Source of the DNA: JBBDXS01 sp964418365
GTDB lineage: Bacteria > Chloroflexota > Dehalococcoidia > DSTF01 > RBG-16-68-14
NCBI GenBank assembly: GCA_964418365.1
Contig: CAYQLM010000033.1
Coordinates: 1-28,150 of the forward strand
Length of the DNA: 28,150 nucleotides
Reading direction: 5' to 3'
Under the pieces are notes generated by a model. It had not been told where the DNA came from. It searched no databases and saw only the letters and a list, made by a program, of their open reading frames with translations. Below, piece after piece: positions 1 to 6,540 of the stretch. The position numbers and the translations under genes are program-made. Positions within the stretch are counted from its first letter, which is position 1. Every line of letters begins with the position of its first letter.

Positions 1-328
1 CGAGATCGAAGGCGGGCTGGAAGTGCGCCTTGCCGAGCAGCGCCGTGCGGTAGCCCGCCTGTTCGTGAAGGTACGCCGCGACGCTCGGCGCGTCCTCGGG
101 CAGCGGTACGCCGTTGGCGTAGACGCCGTGGGTGCGCACGTACTGGCCGGTGATCATGCTCGATCGGGCCGGCATGCACACGACGTTCTGGTTGTTAGCG
201 CGTCGATAGTTGATGCCAGTCGCGGCGAGCTTGTCGGCGACGGGGGTGCGGGCCACCCTGCCACCGTTGCAGGCGAGCGCATCGTAGCGCTGCTGGTCGG
301 TGGTGATGAAGAGGATCTTACGGCCCAC
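1..328 (-). CDS. Sulfatase (alkaline phosphatase superfamily), N-terminal part
   Basis: The reverse strand reads V-G-R-K-I-L-F-I-T-T-D-Q-Q-R-Y-D from a GTG at 328 and continues to the window edge, so only about the first 109 residues are present and the C-terminus is missing. ITTDQQRYD is the metal-binding N-terminal strand of sulfatases. CMPARSSMITGQ contains the C-x-P-x-R motif in which the Cys (codon 176-178) is converted to formylglycine, followed by the usual TG. The later LGKAHF fits the conserved GKxH motif. Family members hydrolyse sulfate esters, or phosphonate monoesters in some branches; the substrate cannot be told from this fragment. The GTG follows GGCGGA at ribosome-binding distance and lies 13 bases after the stop of the DUF1330 gene, so the two are probably co-transcribed. 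The family call is firm; the start is likely. Confidence 0.88.
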   Translation of the reverse strand, partial: MGRKILFITTDQQRYDALACNGGRVARTPVADKLAATGINYRRANNQNVVCMPARSSMITGQYVRTHGVYANGVPLPEDAPSVAAYLHEQAGYRTALLGKAHFQPAFDL

Positions 329-341
329 GGAATCGTTCCGC

Positions 342-743
342 CTATTCCTTCGCGCGGAACTGTTCGGTGCAGGCGATGAGCCGGGAATCGACGAGCGCCG
401 CCGTGCGGTGCTCGCCGACCTTGCTGTACTCCTTGCTCGCGCCCATCTCCAGGAAGGCCTTGCGCGACGGATACTGCACCAGGAGCACCATGTCCCAACC
501 ATCGGCGTCGTCACCGATCACGACGGAGTCGGCCCGGCCGCGCCAGAGGAGCTTGATGCCGCGCTCAGCCATAAGCTCGCGCATCTTGTCGCCATAGGAA
601 TCGTACGACTCGGCGCCGGTCTTGCCGCTAGCGTCACCGGCGGCCTTGGCGAACTTGAGGAGGTTGAGCATGACCACTGGCCCGTCGTTGTCGCTCTCGG
701 CCAGGTGTGTGATCTGTTCGCGTGTGGGTTTGATGTAGGGCAT
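342..743 (-). CDS. DUF1330-type ferredoxin-fold protein
   Basis: 133 residues beginning MPYIKPTREQITHLAESDNDG. The segment GPVVMLNLLKFAK followed by a beta-alpha-beta layout and a C-terminal AALVDSRLIAC matches the small dimeric alpha/beta-barrel proteins of the DUF1330 group. These have no agreed biochemical role, though relatives of this fold include monooxygenases and EthD-like proteins. No signal peptide or membrane segment is seen, so it should be cytoplasmic. AAGGAG lies 8 bases before the ATG, supporting this start. It sits 60 bases after the two-domain VOC gene and 13 bases before the sulfatase, so it probably belongs to the same transcript. Function is unknown. Confidence 0.82.
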   Translation of the reverse strand: MPYIKPTREQITHLAESDNDGPVVMLNLLKFAKAAGDASGKTGAESYDSYGDKMRELMAERGIKLLWRGRADSVVIGDDADGWDMVLLVQYPSRKAFLEMGASKEYSKVGEHRTAALVDSRLIACTEQFRAKE

Positions 744-803
744 AGTGGCGACTCCTTCGTTTGCGCCGTGTGACCGGTGGGCATTGTACAGTAAGGGAAC
801 GCG

Positions 804-1748
804 CTACTTCTGGATGAACAGGGTGCGCACGTCGTGCGAGAAGCCGGGCTTGAGATCGGCGACGGCGGTGCTGTCCGCGCGGCCGGCGCGGGCGTCGCTG
901 ACGCTGACGCCTTCGGCGCGCAGGCGGTCGACGGTGCGCGCGACATCGCCGACGCGGTAAGAAGCGCCCCAGAGCGCGTCGGAGGTTCCCGGCTGTTGGT
1001 TGGCATTGCCGGCAAGCTCCAGGATCGTGTCGCCCAGGCGCAGGAAATGGAGCGTGCGCTCCGGCGACCAAGCGATCGTGCGGCGGAGAGCGAGTCCGAG
1101 GATGTCGCGCCAGATATGCAGCGTCGCGTCGAGGTCTGATGAGGCGATCACGACGTGATCGACGCTGGCGACGCACGACGCGGGATCGGAATTGGGCTGC
1201 GCGAGCGGCAGCGCGTCGGCGGGGGAGCGGTGCTCGATGAAGAACGCGCGCACGCCGCGCGTGGTGCGCGGATCGATGCGGGCGTTGGTCCACTCGCGCC
1301 AGGCGCCCGTTGCGAGATCGACACCGTCGCCGTCGGCGGGCTCCTCGACGGTGAGGCCGCGCTCGCGTGCTGTAACTACCGTGGCCGCGATGTCATCGGT
1401 GCCGATCGCGATCGCGTAGAGCCCTTCGCCGGCGCGATCGAGGTGGCTGTTGAGCGCGCGGAGCCAGGGCGGCGGCTCGGCGCCGGCGGGGCGCGCCGGA
1501 TCGGGCGCGAGCAATTCGATATACGTGTCGGGCAATCGAAAGAGCACGTTGGCCGTGCCGTACGCCAGGTGACGGCCGCGCCAAGATGGCGCCAGGCCGA
1601 AGAGCTTGCGATAGCTGTCGGTCGCGCGATCGAGATCGCGGACGGCGATAACGAGGTGATCGAGGGTGAGGGATGGAATCGGGGGGACACCCCCCGAGCC
1701 CCCCGGCAGGGGGCCTGCCCCCTGCACGCCAGATTCTTTCTTGGTCAT
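804..1748 (-). CDS. Two-domain VOC (glyoxalase-like) protein
   Basis: 314 residues with two vicinal-oxygen-chelate domains: one begins LTLDHLVIAVRDLDRA (about residues 27-150), the second CVASVDHVVIASSDLDA (about residues 190-314). Each starts with the DH metal-ligand strand and carries YIELLAP or ILELAGN glutamate motifs. VOC enzymes use a divalent metal in isomerase, lyase or dioxygenase reactions; the substrate here is not evident, and the epimerase next door hints at acyl-CoA or dicarboxylate chemistry only by proximity. The ATG overlaps the epimerase stop (ATGA), so translation is coupled. A longer open frame continues upstream, but there it runs through the other genes in the wrong frame. 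Residues 7-25 (Gly/Pro-rich) are encoded by a GC-rich hairpin repeat and look like an extension outside the fold. Confidence 0.87.
   Translation of the reverse strand: MTKKESGVQGAGPLPGGSGGVPPIPSLTLDHLVIAVRDLDRATDSYRKLFGLAPSWRGRHLAYGTANVLFRLPDTYIELLAPDPARPAGAEPPPWLRALNSHLDRAGEGLYAIAIGTDDIAATVVTARERGLTVEEPADGDGVDLATGAWREWTNARIDPRTTRGVRAFFIEHRSPADALPLAQPNSDPASCVASVDHVVIASSDLDATLHIWRDILGLALRRTIAWSPERTLHFLRLGDTILELAGNANQQPGTSDALWGASYRVGDVARTVDRLRAEGVSVSDARAGRADSTAVADLKPGFSHDVRTLFIQK
1681..1725. repeat. GC-rich double hairpin inside the VOC gene start
   Basis: Two adjacent perfect inverted repeats lie within the first 25 codons of the VOC gene: GGGGGG-ACA-CCCCCC (1681-1695) and GCAGGGGG-CCTG-CCCCCTGC (1706-1725). 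They are read in frame as a Gly/Pro-rich stretch. The composition is far from that of the rest of the gene, and the type resembles dispersed intergenic GC-rich palindromes. In mRNA both would fold close to the start codon. Confidence 0.75.
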
Positions 1749-2161
1749 CGGCGGAAGGCGGTGGGGCCGTGAACGAGCTCGACGAGGACGCCGTTGAGCG
1801 CGCTCGGGTGCAGGAACGCGATCGTGCCGGTGAGGCCGGAGCGCGGCGTCTCGTCGACGAGGGGCACGCCCTGCGCCTTCATCTCGGCGAGCGCGGCGTG
1901 GATGTCGGGCACTTCGACGCAGATGTGATGGAGACCTTCGCCGCGACTTTCGAGGTAGCGGGCGATGCCGGTGTCGGGCACTGTGGGCTCGAGCAGCTCG
2001 AGGTAGCTGTTGCCCAGATCGAGGAGCGCCGCGCGCACGCCCTGGTCTTCGACTGCTTCCTCCTTCAGGAGCGCGAGACCCAGGACGTCGCGATAGCGGG
2101 CGAGCGCTTCGTCCATGTTGCGCACGACGACTCCGGTGTGATGAAGCGATGTGGAGATCAC
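1745..2161 (-). CDS. mce: Methylmalonyl-CoA epimerase
   Basis: 138 residues read from a GTG at 2161: V-I-S-T-S-L-H-H-T-G-V-V-V. A single VOC domain fills the protein. Likely metal ligands are His8, the Glu of YLELLEP, the His of GEGLHHICVEV and the Glu near the end in VLVELVHG. GEGLHHICVEVPD and the closing VELVHG are typical of methylmalonyl-CoA epimerase (EC 5.1.99.1), which interconverts the (2S) and (2R) forms so the mutase can use its substrate. The GTG overlaps the DinB-like stop (GTGA), and its own stop overlaps the next ATG (ATGA). An upstream ATG in this frame at 2335 would extend into the DinB gene with unrelated low-quality sequence, so the GTG is preferred. The mutase lies two genes upstream on the same strand, which supports the assignment. 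Confidence 0.9.
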   Translation of the reverse strand: MISTSLHHTGVVVRNMDEALARYRDVLGLALLKEEAVEDQGVRAALLDLGNSYLELLEPTVPDTGIARYLESRGEGLHHICVEVPDIHAALAEMKAQGVPLVDETPRSGLTGTIAFLHPSALNGVLVELVHGPTAFRR

Positions 2162-2631
2162 AGACCTTCGCGCTTGCGCCAGTCGAGGATCTGCCCGGCG
2201 TGCTCGCGGAAGTGGCCGTAGCCGCTGCCCTGGATGATACGGCTGACCGTGGAAGGCTTGCCATCCTTCTCGCCGAAGCGCTCGTCCGGGACGGCCTGCG
2301 CCGCGTTCGTGAAGACCATATGCACCTGGCCCCACTCAGCGATGACCGTCGTGGGGAGCTGCTGCTTCATGACGAGGGCGAACTTGGCGTTCCACTTATC
2401 GGTGTCGGAGTAATCGACGCCCTCCGGCGTGGGACGCTCGCCGCGGGCGATGCGCTGGAGCGCGCCCCCAAGCTCCTTCTCCCAGCCGAGGATGTGGGCG
2501 ATCATGTCCTTCACGGACCACTCGCCGAACCAGACGCGCTGCAGCGCGGTGGCGTCGAGGCCATCGATGGCCTGGCGCAGCTCTTGGTAGCCGGCGGCGA
2601 GCTCCTTGAGGGTGGTGGGTTTGTCCGGCAT
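2158..2631 (-). CDS. DinB-like four-helix-bundle protein
   Basis: 157 residues, helical throughout, beginning MPDKPTTLKELAAGYQELRQ. The segment EWSVKDMIAHILGWEKEL is the characteristic helix of the DinB/YfiT/ClbS superfamily, and the later GYGHFREHAGQI supplies a histidine pair that could bind metal. Members include bacillithiol transferases and maleylpyruvate isomerases, but most are uncharacterised, and this sequence is not enough to pick one. AAGGA precedes the ATG by about 10 bases. It is the first gene of the overlapping block with the epimerase and VOC protein, and follows the mutase after 165 bases holding two palindromes. Cytoplasmic. Family confidence is good; function is open. Confidence 0.82.
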   Translation of the reverse strand: MPDKPTTLKELAAGYQELRQAIDGLDATALQRVWFGEWSVKDMIAHILGWEKELGGALQRIARGERPTPEGVDYSDTDKWNAKFALVMKQQLPTTVIAEWGQVHMVFTNAAQAVPDERFGEKDGKPSTVSRIIQGSGYGHFREHAGQILDWRKREGL

Positions 2632-2653
2632 GTTGATCGTTCCTTCTTCTTGC

Positions 2654-2675
2654 GGACGAAGCTGAAGCTTCGTCC
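2654..2675. repeat. Dispersed palindrome, GGACGAAGCT type
   Basis: A perfect inverted repeat, GGACGAAGCT and AGCTTCGTCC around a central GA. It is closely related to the palindrome 34 bases further on and to those at 20456-20477 and 26833-26850. It lies between the mutase stop and the DinB-like start and could act as a weak terminator or mRNA-stabilising hairpin. No U-tract follows on either strand. Confidence 0.8.
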
Positions 2676-2709
2676 TTACTTCGCGGATCCAACCGCTCGT
2701 TTACGGGTT

Positions 2710-2731
2710 GGACAGAGCTGAAGCTCTGTCC
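2710..2731. repeat. Dispersed palindrome, GGACAGAGCT type
   Basis: A perfect 10-base inverted repeat, GGACAGAGCT / AGCTCTGTCC with central GA, followed by TTAC. The same arms recur in inverted orientation (central TC) at 20456-20477. With the neighbouring copy it fills much of the 165-base gap between the mutase and the DinB-like gene; nothing else is seen in that gap. Confidence 0.82.
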
Positions 2732-2796
2732 TTACATTGGTCTTCGTTTCCAGTTGCGAGCTTCGAGCATCGAACTGCTGTGTACGGCGTTCGTCA

Positions 2797-4461
2797 TCAG
2801 ATCGCCAGGGCGCCCTGGTACTCGCCCCAGACGTTGCGGAGGACGCGGCAGATCTCGCCGAGCGTGACCTCGTGCTCGACGCAGTCGATCAGGATCGGGA
2901 TGAGGTTGTCGGTGCCGGTGGCGGCGTCTTCGAGGCGGCCGAGGAGCTGCTCGACGCGAGCGTTGTCGCGATTCTGTCGTAAGGCCGCAAGCCGGTCGCG
3001 CTGGCGCAGCTCGAGCGCGGGGTCGATGCGCATGAGGCCGCTGATCGGGGGCTCCTGCTCCTGGTATTCGTTCACGCCGACGACGATGCGGCGCTTCGCT
3101 TCGATCTCGCGCTGCATGCGATAGGCGCTCTCCTGGATCTCACGCGCCTGGAAGCCCTGCTCGATCGCGACGAGCGCGCCGCCCATGGTGTCGATGCGAT
3201 CGATGTACGCCTGCGCCTCCGCCTCGACCTGATCCGTGAGCTTCTCGATGTAGTACGAGCCTGCGATGGCGTCGATCGTGTCCGCGACCCCGGTCTCGTA
3301 GGCGATGATCTGCTGCGTGCGGAGCGCGAGCTGCGCCGAGTCCGGCGTGGGCAGCGCCAGCGCCTCGTCCTTGGAGTTGGTGTGGAGCGATTGTGTGCCT
3401 CCGAGGACGGCAGCGAGAGCCTGGAACGCCGTGCGCACGATGTTGTTGTCGGGCTGCTGCGCGGTGAGCGTCGCGCCGCCCGTCTGCGTGTGGAAGCGGA
3501 GCATCATCGAGCGCGGGTCCTTCGCGCCGAAGCGTTCCTTAGCGATCTTGGCCCAGAGGCGGCGCGCGGCACGGAACTTCGCGATCTCCTCCAGGAAGAG
3601 CGAGTGGCACGCGAAGAAGAAGGCGAGCCGCGGCGCGAAGTCATCGAACTCGAGGCCAGCGGCGAGCCCGGCGTCCACGTAGGCGATCGCGTTCGATAGC
3701 GTGAAGCCGACCTCCTGCGCGGCGGTGCAGCCGGCCTCCCGCATGTGGTAGCCGCTGATGCTGATGGTGTTCCAGGAGGGCAGGCTGTCCATGCACCACG
3801 TGAAGCAGTCGGTGATGAGCCGCATCGATGGGCGGGGCGGAAACGCGTACGTCCCGCGCGCGATGTACTCCTTCAGGATATCGTTCTGCGTGGTGCCGCC
3901 GACCTTTGTGAGATCGGCGCCTTGCTTCTTTGCGACGGCGACGTAGAGCGCGAGCAGGATTGGGGCCGTGGCGTTAATCGTCATCGACGTCGTGACGTCT
4001 TCGATCTTAATGCCGTCGAAGAGCGTCTCCATGTCATGGACCGAGCAGATCGACACGCCCACCTTGCCGACCTCGCCTTCGGCCATCGGGTCGTCCGCGT
4101 CGTAGCCGATCTGCGTCGGCAGATCGAATGCGGTGGAGAGGCCGGTCTGGCCGTGGGAGAGGAGGAACTTGAAGCGCTTGTTGGTCTCCTCGCCGGTGCC
4201 GAAGCCGGCGTACTGGCGTATGGTCCAGTGGCGGCCGCGGTACATGGTGGGCTGGATGCCGCGAGTGTATGGGTAGACGCCGGGGAAGCCCAGCTTATCT
4301 TCGTAGTCGAGGACGTCGCCGGCGCTGGCGACGTCCTCGGGGGTGTAGAGCGGCTGGACGGGCGAACCGGCGCTGGTCTGGAAGGCGGCGTCGCGCTCGG
4401 GCGCTCGCTCGGCCGCCTGCCGGTACGTGGAGTCGAGCCAGTCCTGCTTGTTCTCACTCAT
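2797..4461 (-). CDS. mcmA1: Methylmalonyl-CoA mutase, catalytic (large) subunit
   Basis: 554 residues covering the TIM-barrel catalytic domain of the acyl-CoA mutase family, from GVYPYTRGIQPTMYRGRHW (about 61-79) through WTIRQYAGFGTGEE, GLSTAFDLPTQIGYDADDP, ISISGYHMREAG and LGGTQSLHTNSKDEA. Tyr84 (IRQYAG) and Arg214 (PSMR) match the Tyr/Arg pair that marks methylmalonyl-CoA mutase; isobutyryl-CoA mutases have Phe/Gln there. It isomerises (R)-methylmalonyl-CoA to succinyl-CoA. The cobalamin-binding domain is absent, so a separate small subunit must come from elsewhere; none is in the window. The ATG at 4461 gives MSENKQDW. The same eight codons recur 129 bases upstream but end in TGA there. 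No clear ribosome-binding site precedes the ATG. The epimerase two genes downstream completes the propionyl-CoA route step. Confidence 0.95.
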   Translation of the reverse strand: MSENKQDWLDSTYRQAAERAPERDAAFQTSAGSPVQPLYTPEDVASAGDVLDYEDKLGFPGVYPYTRGIQPTMYRGRHWTIRQYAGFGTGEETNKRFKFLLSHGQTGLSTAFDLPTQIGYDADDPMAEGEVGKVGVSICSVHDMETLFDGIKIEDVTTSMTINATAPILLALYVAVAKKQGADLTKVGGTTQNDILKEYIARGTYAFPPRPSMRLITDCFTWCMDSLPSWNTISISGYHMREAGCTAAQEVGFTLSNAIAYVDAGLAAGLEFDDFAPRLAFFFACHSLFLEEIAKFRAARRLWAKIAKERFGAKDPRSMMLRFHTQTGGATLTAQQPDNNIVRTAFQALAAVLGGTQSLHTNSKDEALALPTPDSAQLALRTQQIIAYETGVADTIDAIAGSYYIEKLTDQVEAEAQAYIDRIDTMGGALVAIEQGFQAREIQESAYRMQREIEAKRRIVVGVNEYQEQEPPISGLMRIDPALELRQRDRLAALRQNRDNARVEQLLGRLEDAATGTDNLIPILIDCVEHEVTLGEICRVLRNVWGEYQGALAI

Positions 4462-4696
4462 GGCTACTGAAGTGACAAACAGCGCGACGGCGTCCGCTCG
4501 CCGTGGGCTTCTGTTCCAACCAGGGCGTATCTGCCAAGTTCATGCCTCCGGGTCGCCTGTTTCTCACCAGTCCTGCTTGTTCTCACTCATGGCTACTGAG
4601 ATGAGAAACCGCGCGACGGCGACCGCTCGCCGCGTGCTTCTGTTCCAACCAAGGCGTATCTGCCAAGTTCATGCCTCCGGGTCGCCTGTTGCTCAA
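4439..4696. repeat. Tandem duplication of the mutase start region (2 x 129 bp)
   Basis: Copy 1 is 4439-4567 and copy 2 is 4568-4696. By eye they differ at about 10 of 129 positions, without indels. Each copy carries, on the minus strand, the leader of the mutase and its first eight codons. The differences argue against a simple assembly artefact. Each copy also has a small hairpin in the leader (arms CGGCG/CGCCG in copy 1; CGGCGA/TCGCCG, a perfect 6-base stem, in copy 2). The duplication fills most of the 311 bases between the mutase start and the lipoprotein gene. Confidence 0.92.
4564..4590 (-). other. Eight-codon upstream reading frame copied from the mutase start
   Basis: In the upstream copy of the duplication the ATG at 4590 is followed by the same codons as the mutase (M-S-E-N-K-Q-D-W) and then TGA at 4566-4564. 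It is in the same frame as the mutase ATG 129 bases downstream but closed by that stop. If the leader transcript begins upstream of 4590, ribosomes would meet this decoy start first. Whether it is translated is unknown. Confidence 0.5.
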
Positions 4697-4753
4697 GGCG
4701 GGCGCTCGAGTGTATCGCGGGTCTCGCGAGGGTGTCAACGAAGCTGATTGCGA

Positions 4754-4762
4754 TGGTATACT
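4754..4762 (+). promoter_or_regulatory. Extended -10 promoter element of the lipoprotein gene
   Basis: TGGTATACT gives a TG-N-TATACT extended -10 element ending 11 bases before the ATG at 4774. Transcription would begin only a few bases before the start codon. No convincing -35 hexamer and no ribosome-binding sequence is seen, which fits near-leaderless translation. Confidence 0.55.
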
Positions 4763-4773
4763 GCCTCCTCACC

Positions 4774-5331
4774 ATGAAGTTTGCCGTTCGACTCGCTCTG
4801 CTCGCTGGCGCCGTCGTGCTTTGCGGGCTCGCTGTCGCGTGCAGCGGCGGCGGCAAGACCGGCAGTCCGACGGCCGGCTCGACGTTGGGGCCGGTGACGC
4901 CGATCGGCACCGCATCGACGGCGCTGCGGCAGTACTTCCAGCAGGTGGTAGCGCTCGACGAGACGGCGACGCGCCGGCTGGAGACGATCGCCGGGTTGTT
5001 GGAAACGCCGGTCCCGGACGAGCAGAAGCTCGATGTCGTGCGCCAGTACCTGACCGAGACCGTCGCGATCGACAAGGACTTGCGCGACGGCTTGCAGCAG
5101 ATCACTCCACTGCCCGAGGCGCGCGACGCTCACAACGCGACGATCGACGGGCTGACGGCGGTGATCGAGATCGCTCAGTCGGCCGCGGACCCATCGAATG
5201 ACGATCCGATCGGCGTGGTCACCGGCCCTCAGGCGAAGGCTGCCAACAGCAAGCTCGCGGACGCATGTACGAGCCTCAACCGGCTCGCTCAGAAGTACGC
5301 CGTTTCCGTCACGCTCGACTGCGGACAGTAG
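4774..5331 (+). CDS. Putative lipoprotein, helical, unknown function
   Basis: 185 residues. The N-terminus MKFAVRLALLAGAVVLCG then LAVAC is a lipoprotein signal peptide with a lipobox; the Cys is followed by SGGG, so the mature protein is probably tethered to the outer face of the membrane. The mature part has a Gly/Ser/Thr/Pro-rich linker and then a helical region (ALRQYFQQVVALDETATRRL, DVVRQYLTETVAIDKDLRDG). It ends in an alanine-rich helix and VTLDCGQ, with two further cysteines (DACTSL, DCGQ) that could form a disulfide. An in-frame ATG 14 codons upstream would spoil the signal peptide and would overlap the -10 element, so the ATG at 4774 is chosen. No family is recognised. Confidence 0.8.
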   Translation: MKFAVRLALLAGAVVLCGLAVACSGGGKTGSPTAGSTLGPVTPIGTASTALRQYFQQVVALDETATRRLETIAGLLETPVPDEQKLDVVRQYLTETVAIDKDLRDGLQQITPLPEARDAHNATIDGLTAVIEIAQSAADPSNDDPIGVVTGPQAKAANSKLADACTSLNRLAQKYAVSVTLDCGQ

Positions 5332-5336
5332 TCCGC
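5321..5336. terminator. Short hairpin between convergent genes
   Basis: GCGGAC-AGTA-GTCCGC is a perfect 6-base stem overlapping the lipoprotein stop codon and lying 4 bases from the stop of the convergent phosphodiesterase gene. It could stop transcription from both sides, but there is no T-tract. Confidence 0.4.
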
Positions 5337-5339
5337 CGG

Positions 5340-6044
5340 CTAGCGCGGGAGGCGCAGCCAGCGGCGGACGCGATCGGGGTAGTCCGTGGTGATCGCATCG
5401 ACGCCGGCGGCGTAGACGCGCCGCGCGTCGGCCTGCTTATCGACCGTCCACGTGGAGCAGCGGAGCTCGCGCAGGTGGGCGGCGCGGACGAGCTCGGGCG
5501 TGATCACATCGTGTCGCGGCGCGATGCCTTGCGCGCCGAGCGAGAGCGCCAACGAGAAGACCTTCGGCCAGTGGCGGATCTCGTTCCCGCCGGTGAGGAG
5601 CGAGCAGGGCATCTTCGGCTCGAGCGAGCGCACTCGCGCGACGACGCGCGCGCGGAACGAATGCACGGCGCACCAATCGAGCGCCTTCGCCCGGCGCACG
5701 ACGGCGAGGACTTCCTTCTCGATACCCTCGGGCTTGATCTCGATGACGATGAGCACGCGGCCGGCGGCCTCATCGAGGACTTCGCGTAGCGTCGGGATGT
5801 GCTCGCCGTCACCGGCGTCGAGGCGACGCGCCCGGCGCAGCGATAGCTCCGCGATCGCTCCGTGGCCATCGGTCGTGCGGTCGACGGTCTCGTCGTGGAT
5901 GAGGACGGGGACGCCGTCGCTCGTGAGGTGGACGTCGATCTCGATCGCGTCGGCGCCGAGCTTGATGGCGGCGCGGATGCCGGCCAGCGTGTTCTCGGGA
6001 GCGTGGCCCTTGCAGGCGGCGTGGGACGTGATGATGGGCGGCAT
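5340..6044 (-). CDS. Glycerophosphodiester phosphodiesterase family protein
   Basis: 234 residues with the GDPD TIM-barrel signature: HAPENTLAG (14-22), EIDVHLTSDGVPVLIHDE (35-52, with Glu35, Asp37 and His50), VIEIKPEG, and near the end STWTVDK and GVDAITTDYPDRV. These enzymes hydrolyse deacylated phospholipids to glycerol-3-phosphate and an alcohol, using a metal bound by Glu/Asp. The usual opening HRG is SHAAC here: His8 is kept, but the Arg that contacts phosphate is Ala9. No signal peptide is visible, so it is probably cytoplasmic. No ribosome-binding site precedes the ATG; instead TACACT lies 11 bases upstream, suggesting a near-leaderless transcript. It converges with the lipoprotein gene. 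The family call is firm; the exact activity is uncertain because of the altered motif. Confidence 0.88.
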   Translation of the reverse strand: MPPIITSHAACKGHAPENTLAGIRAAIKLGADAIEIDVHLTSDGVPVLIHDETVDRTTDGHGAIAELSLRRARRLDAGDGEHIPTLREVLDEAAGRVLIVIEIKPEGIEKEVLAVVRRAKALDWCAVHSFRARVVARVRSLEPKMPCSLLTGGNEIRHWPKVFSLALSLGAQGIAPRHDVITPELVRAAHLRELRCSTWTVDKQADARRVYAAGVDAITTDYPDRVRRWLRLPR

Positions 6045-6055
6045 GGCCGAGGTCT

Positions 6056-6061
6056 AGTGTA
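6056..6061 (-). promoter_or_regulatory. -10-like element of the phosphodiesterase gene
   Basis: Reverse-strand TACACT ends 11 bases before the ATG at 6044, the same spacing as the lipoprotein gene at 4774. No -35 element or Shine-Dalgarno sequence is seen. Supported mainly by the repeated architecture in the window. Confidence 0.4.
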
Positions 6062-6540
6062 CGGGCTCGATGGCGGTGCTTGCGAGACCGCCTCGCCGAA
6101 CCTGCAGCGCCCCGGGCTATGCGCTCGCGGCGTGCGGCGGGCGGAAGGGCGCCCAGCCACTGGCCACGGAGTCTGCCACAGCGACGAGCCCGCCGGCCAT
6201 AAGCGCTACGATCGCGGACACCATACCCTTAGCGACACTCCCGGTGGGGAGCGGAGGAACGACCAAGGGGCAGGGCGCGATCTCGTGGAGGCGCGCTCGC
6301 AGGCGGCAACGCTGCCGACACTTGTGAACGTCTCGCGGAAGCCAAACAGAGCTGCGACTTCGATGGGGAGGGCACATGCTGCCACCAAGCCATTCCCGGG
6401 GCCAATTTGCAGGCCTTACTTCCCTTCTCGAAATACATTCGTAAGATTCGTTATCGACCGGAAAGCTGTCCGTAGTAGCATCGGGGTTGGCTACTTAGGC
6501 ATGGTTCCGTGTGCCTCAGTTTACGAGATGGAGGGACAAG
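6062..6540. other. Intergenic region with no convincing gene
   Basis: About 480 bases between divergent genes. Short open frames occur on both strands. One on the minus strand (6117-6377) encodes a hydrophobic stretch, GMVSAIVALMAGGLVAVADS, but it lacks a ribosome-binding site and a recognisable family, so it is at most a gene remnant. The region must hold the promoter for the gene at 6541. GGAGGGA at 6531-6537 is that gene's ribosome-binding site. I found no clear -35/-10 pair. Confidence 0.4.

Noticed and set aside
804..2264. 486-codon version of the VOC protein
   Set aside because: The extra N-terminal 170 residues pass through the epimerase gene in the wrong frame; the ATGA overlap at 1748 gives the sensible start.
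4427..4747. Plus-strand frame with an internal peptide repeat (SCLFSLMATE twice)
   Set aside because: The peptide repeat simply mirrors the 129-bp tandem duplication, and the frame overlaps the start of the mutase gene.
6117..6377. Possible small membrane protein on the minus strand
   Set aside because: One hydrophobic stretch but no ribosome-binding site, no family and a random-looking N-terminal half. Not supported as a gene.
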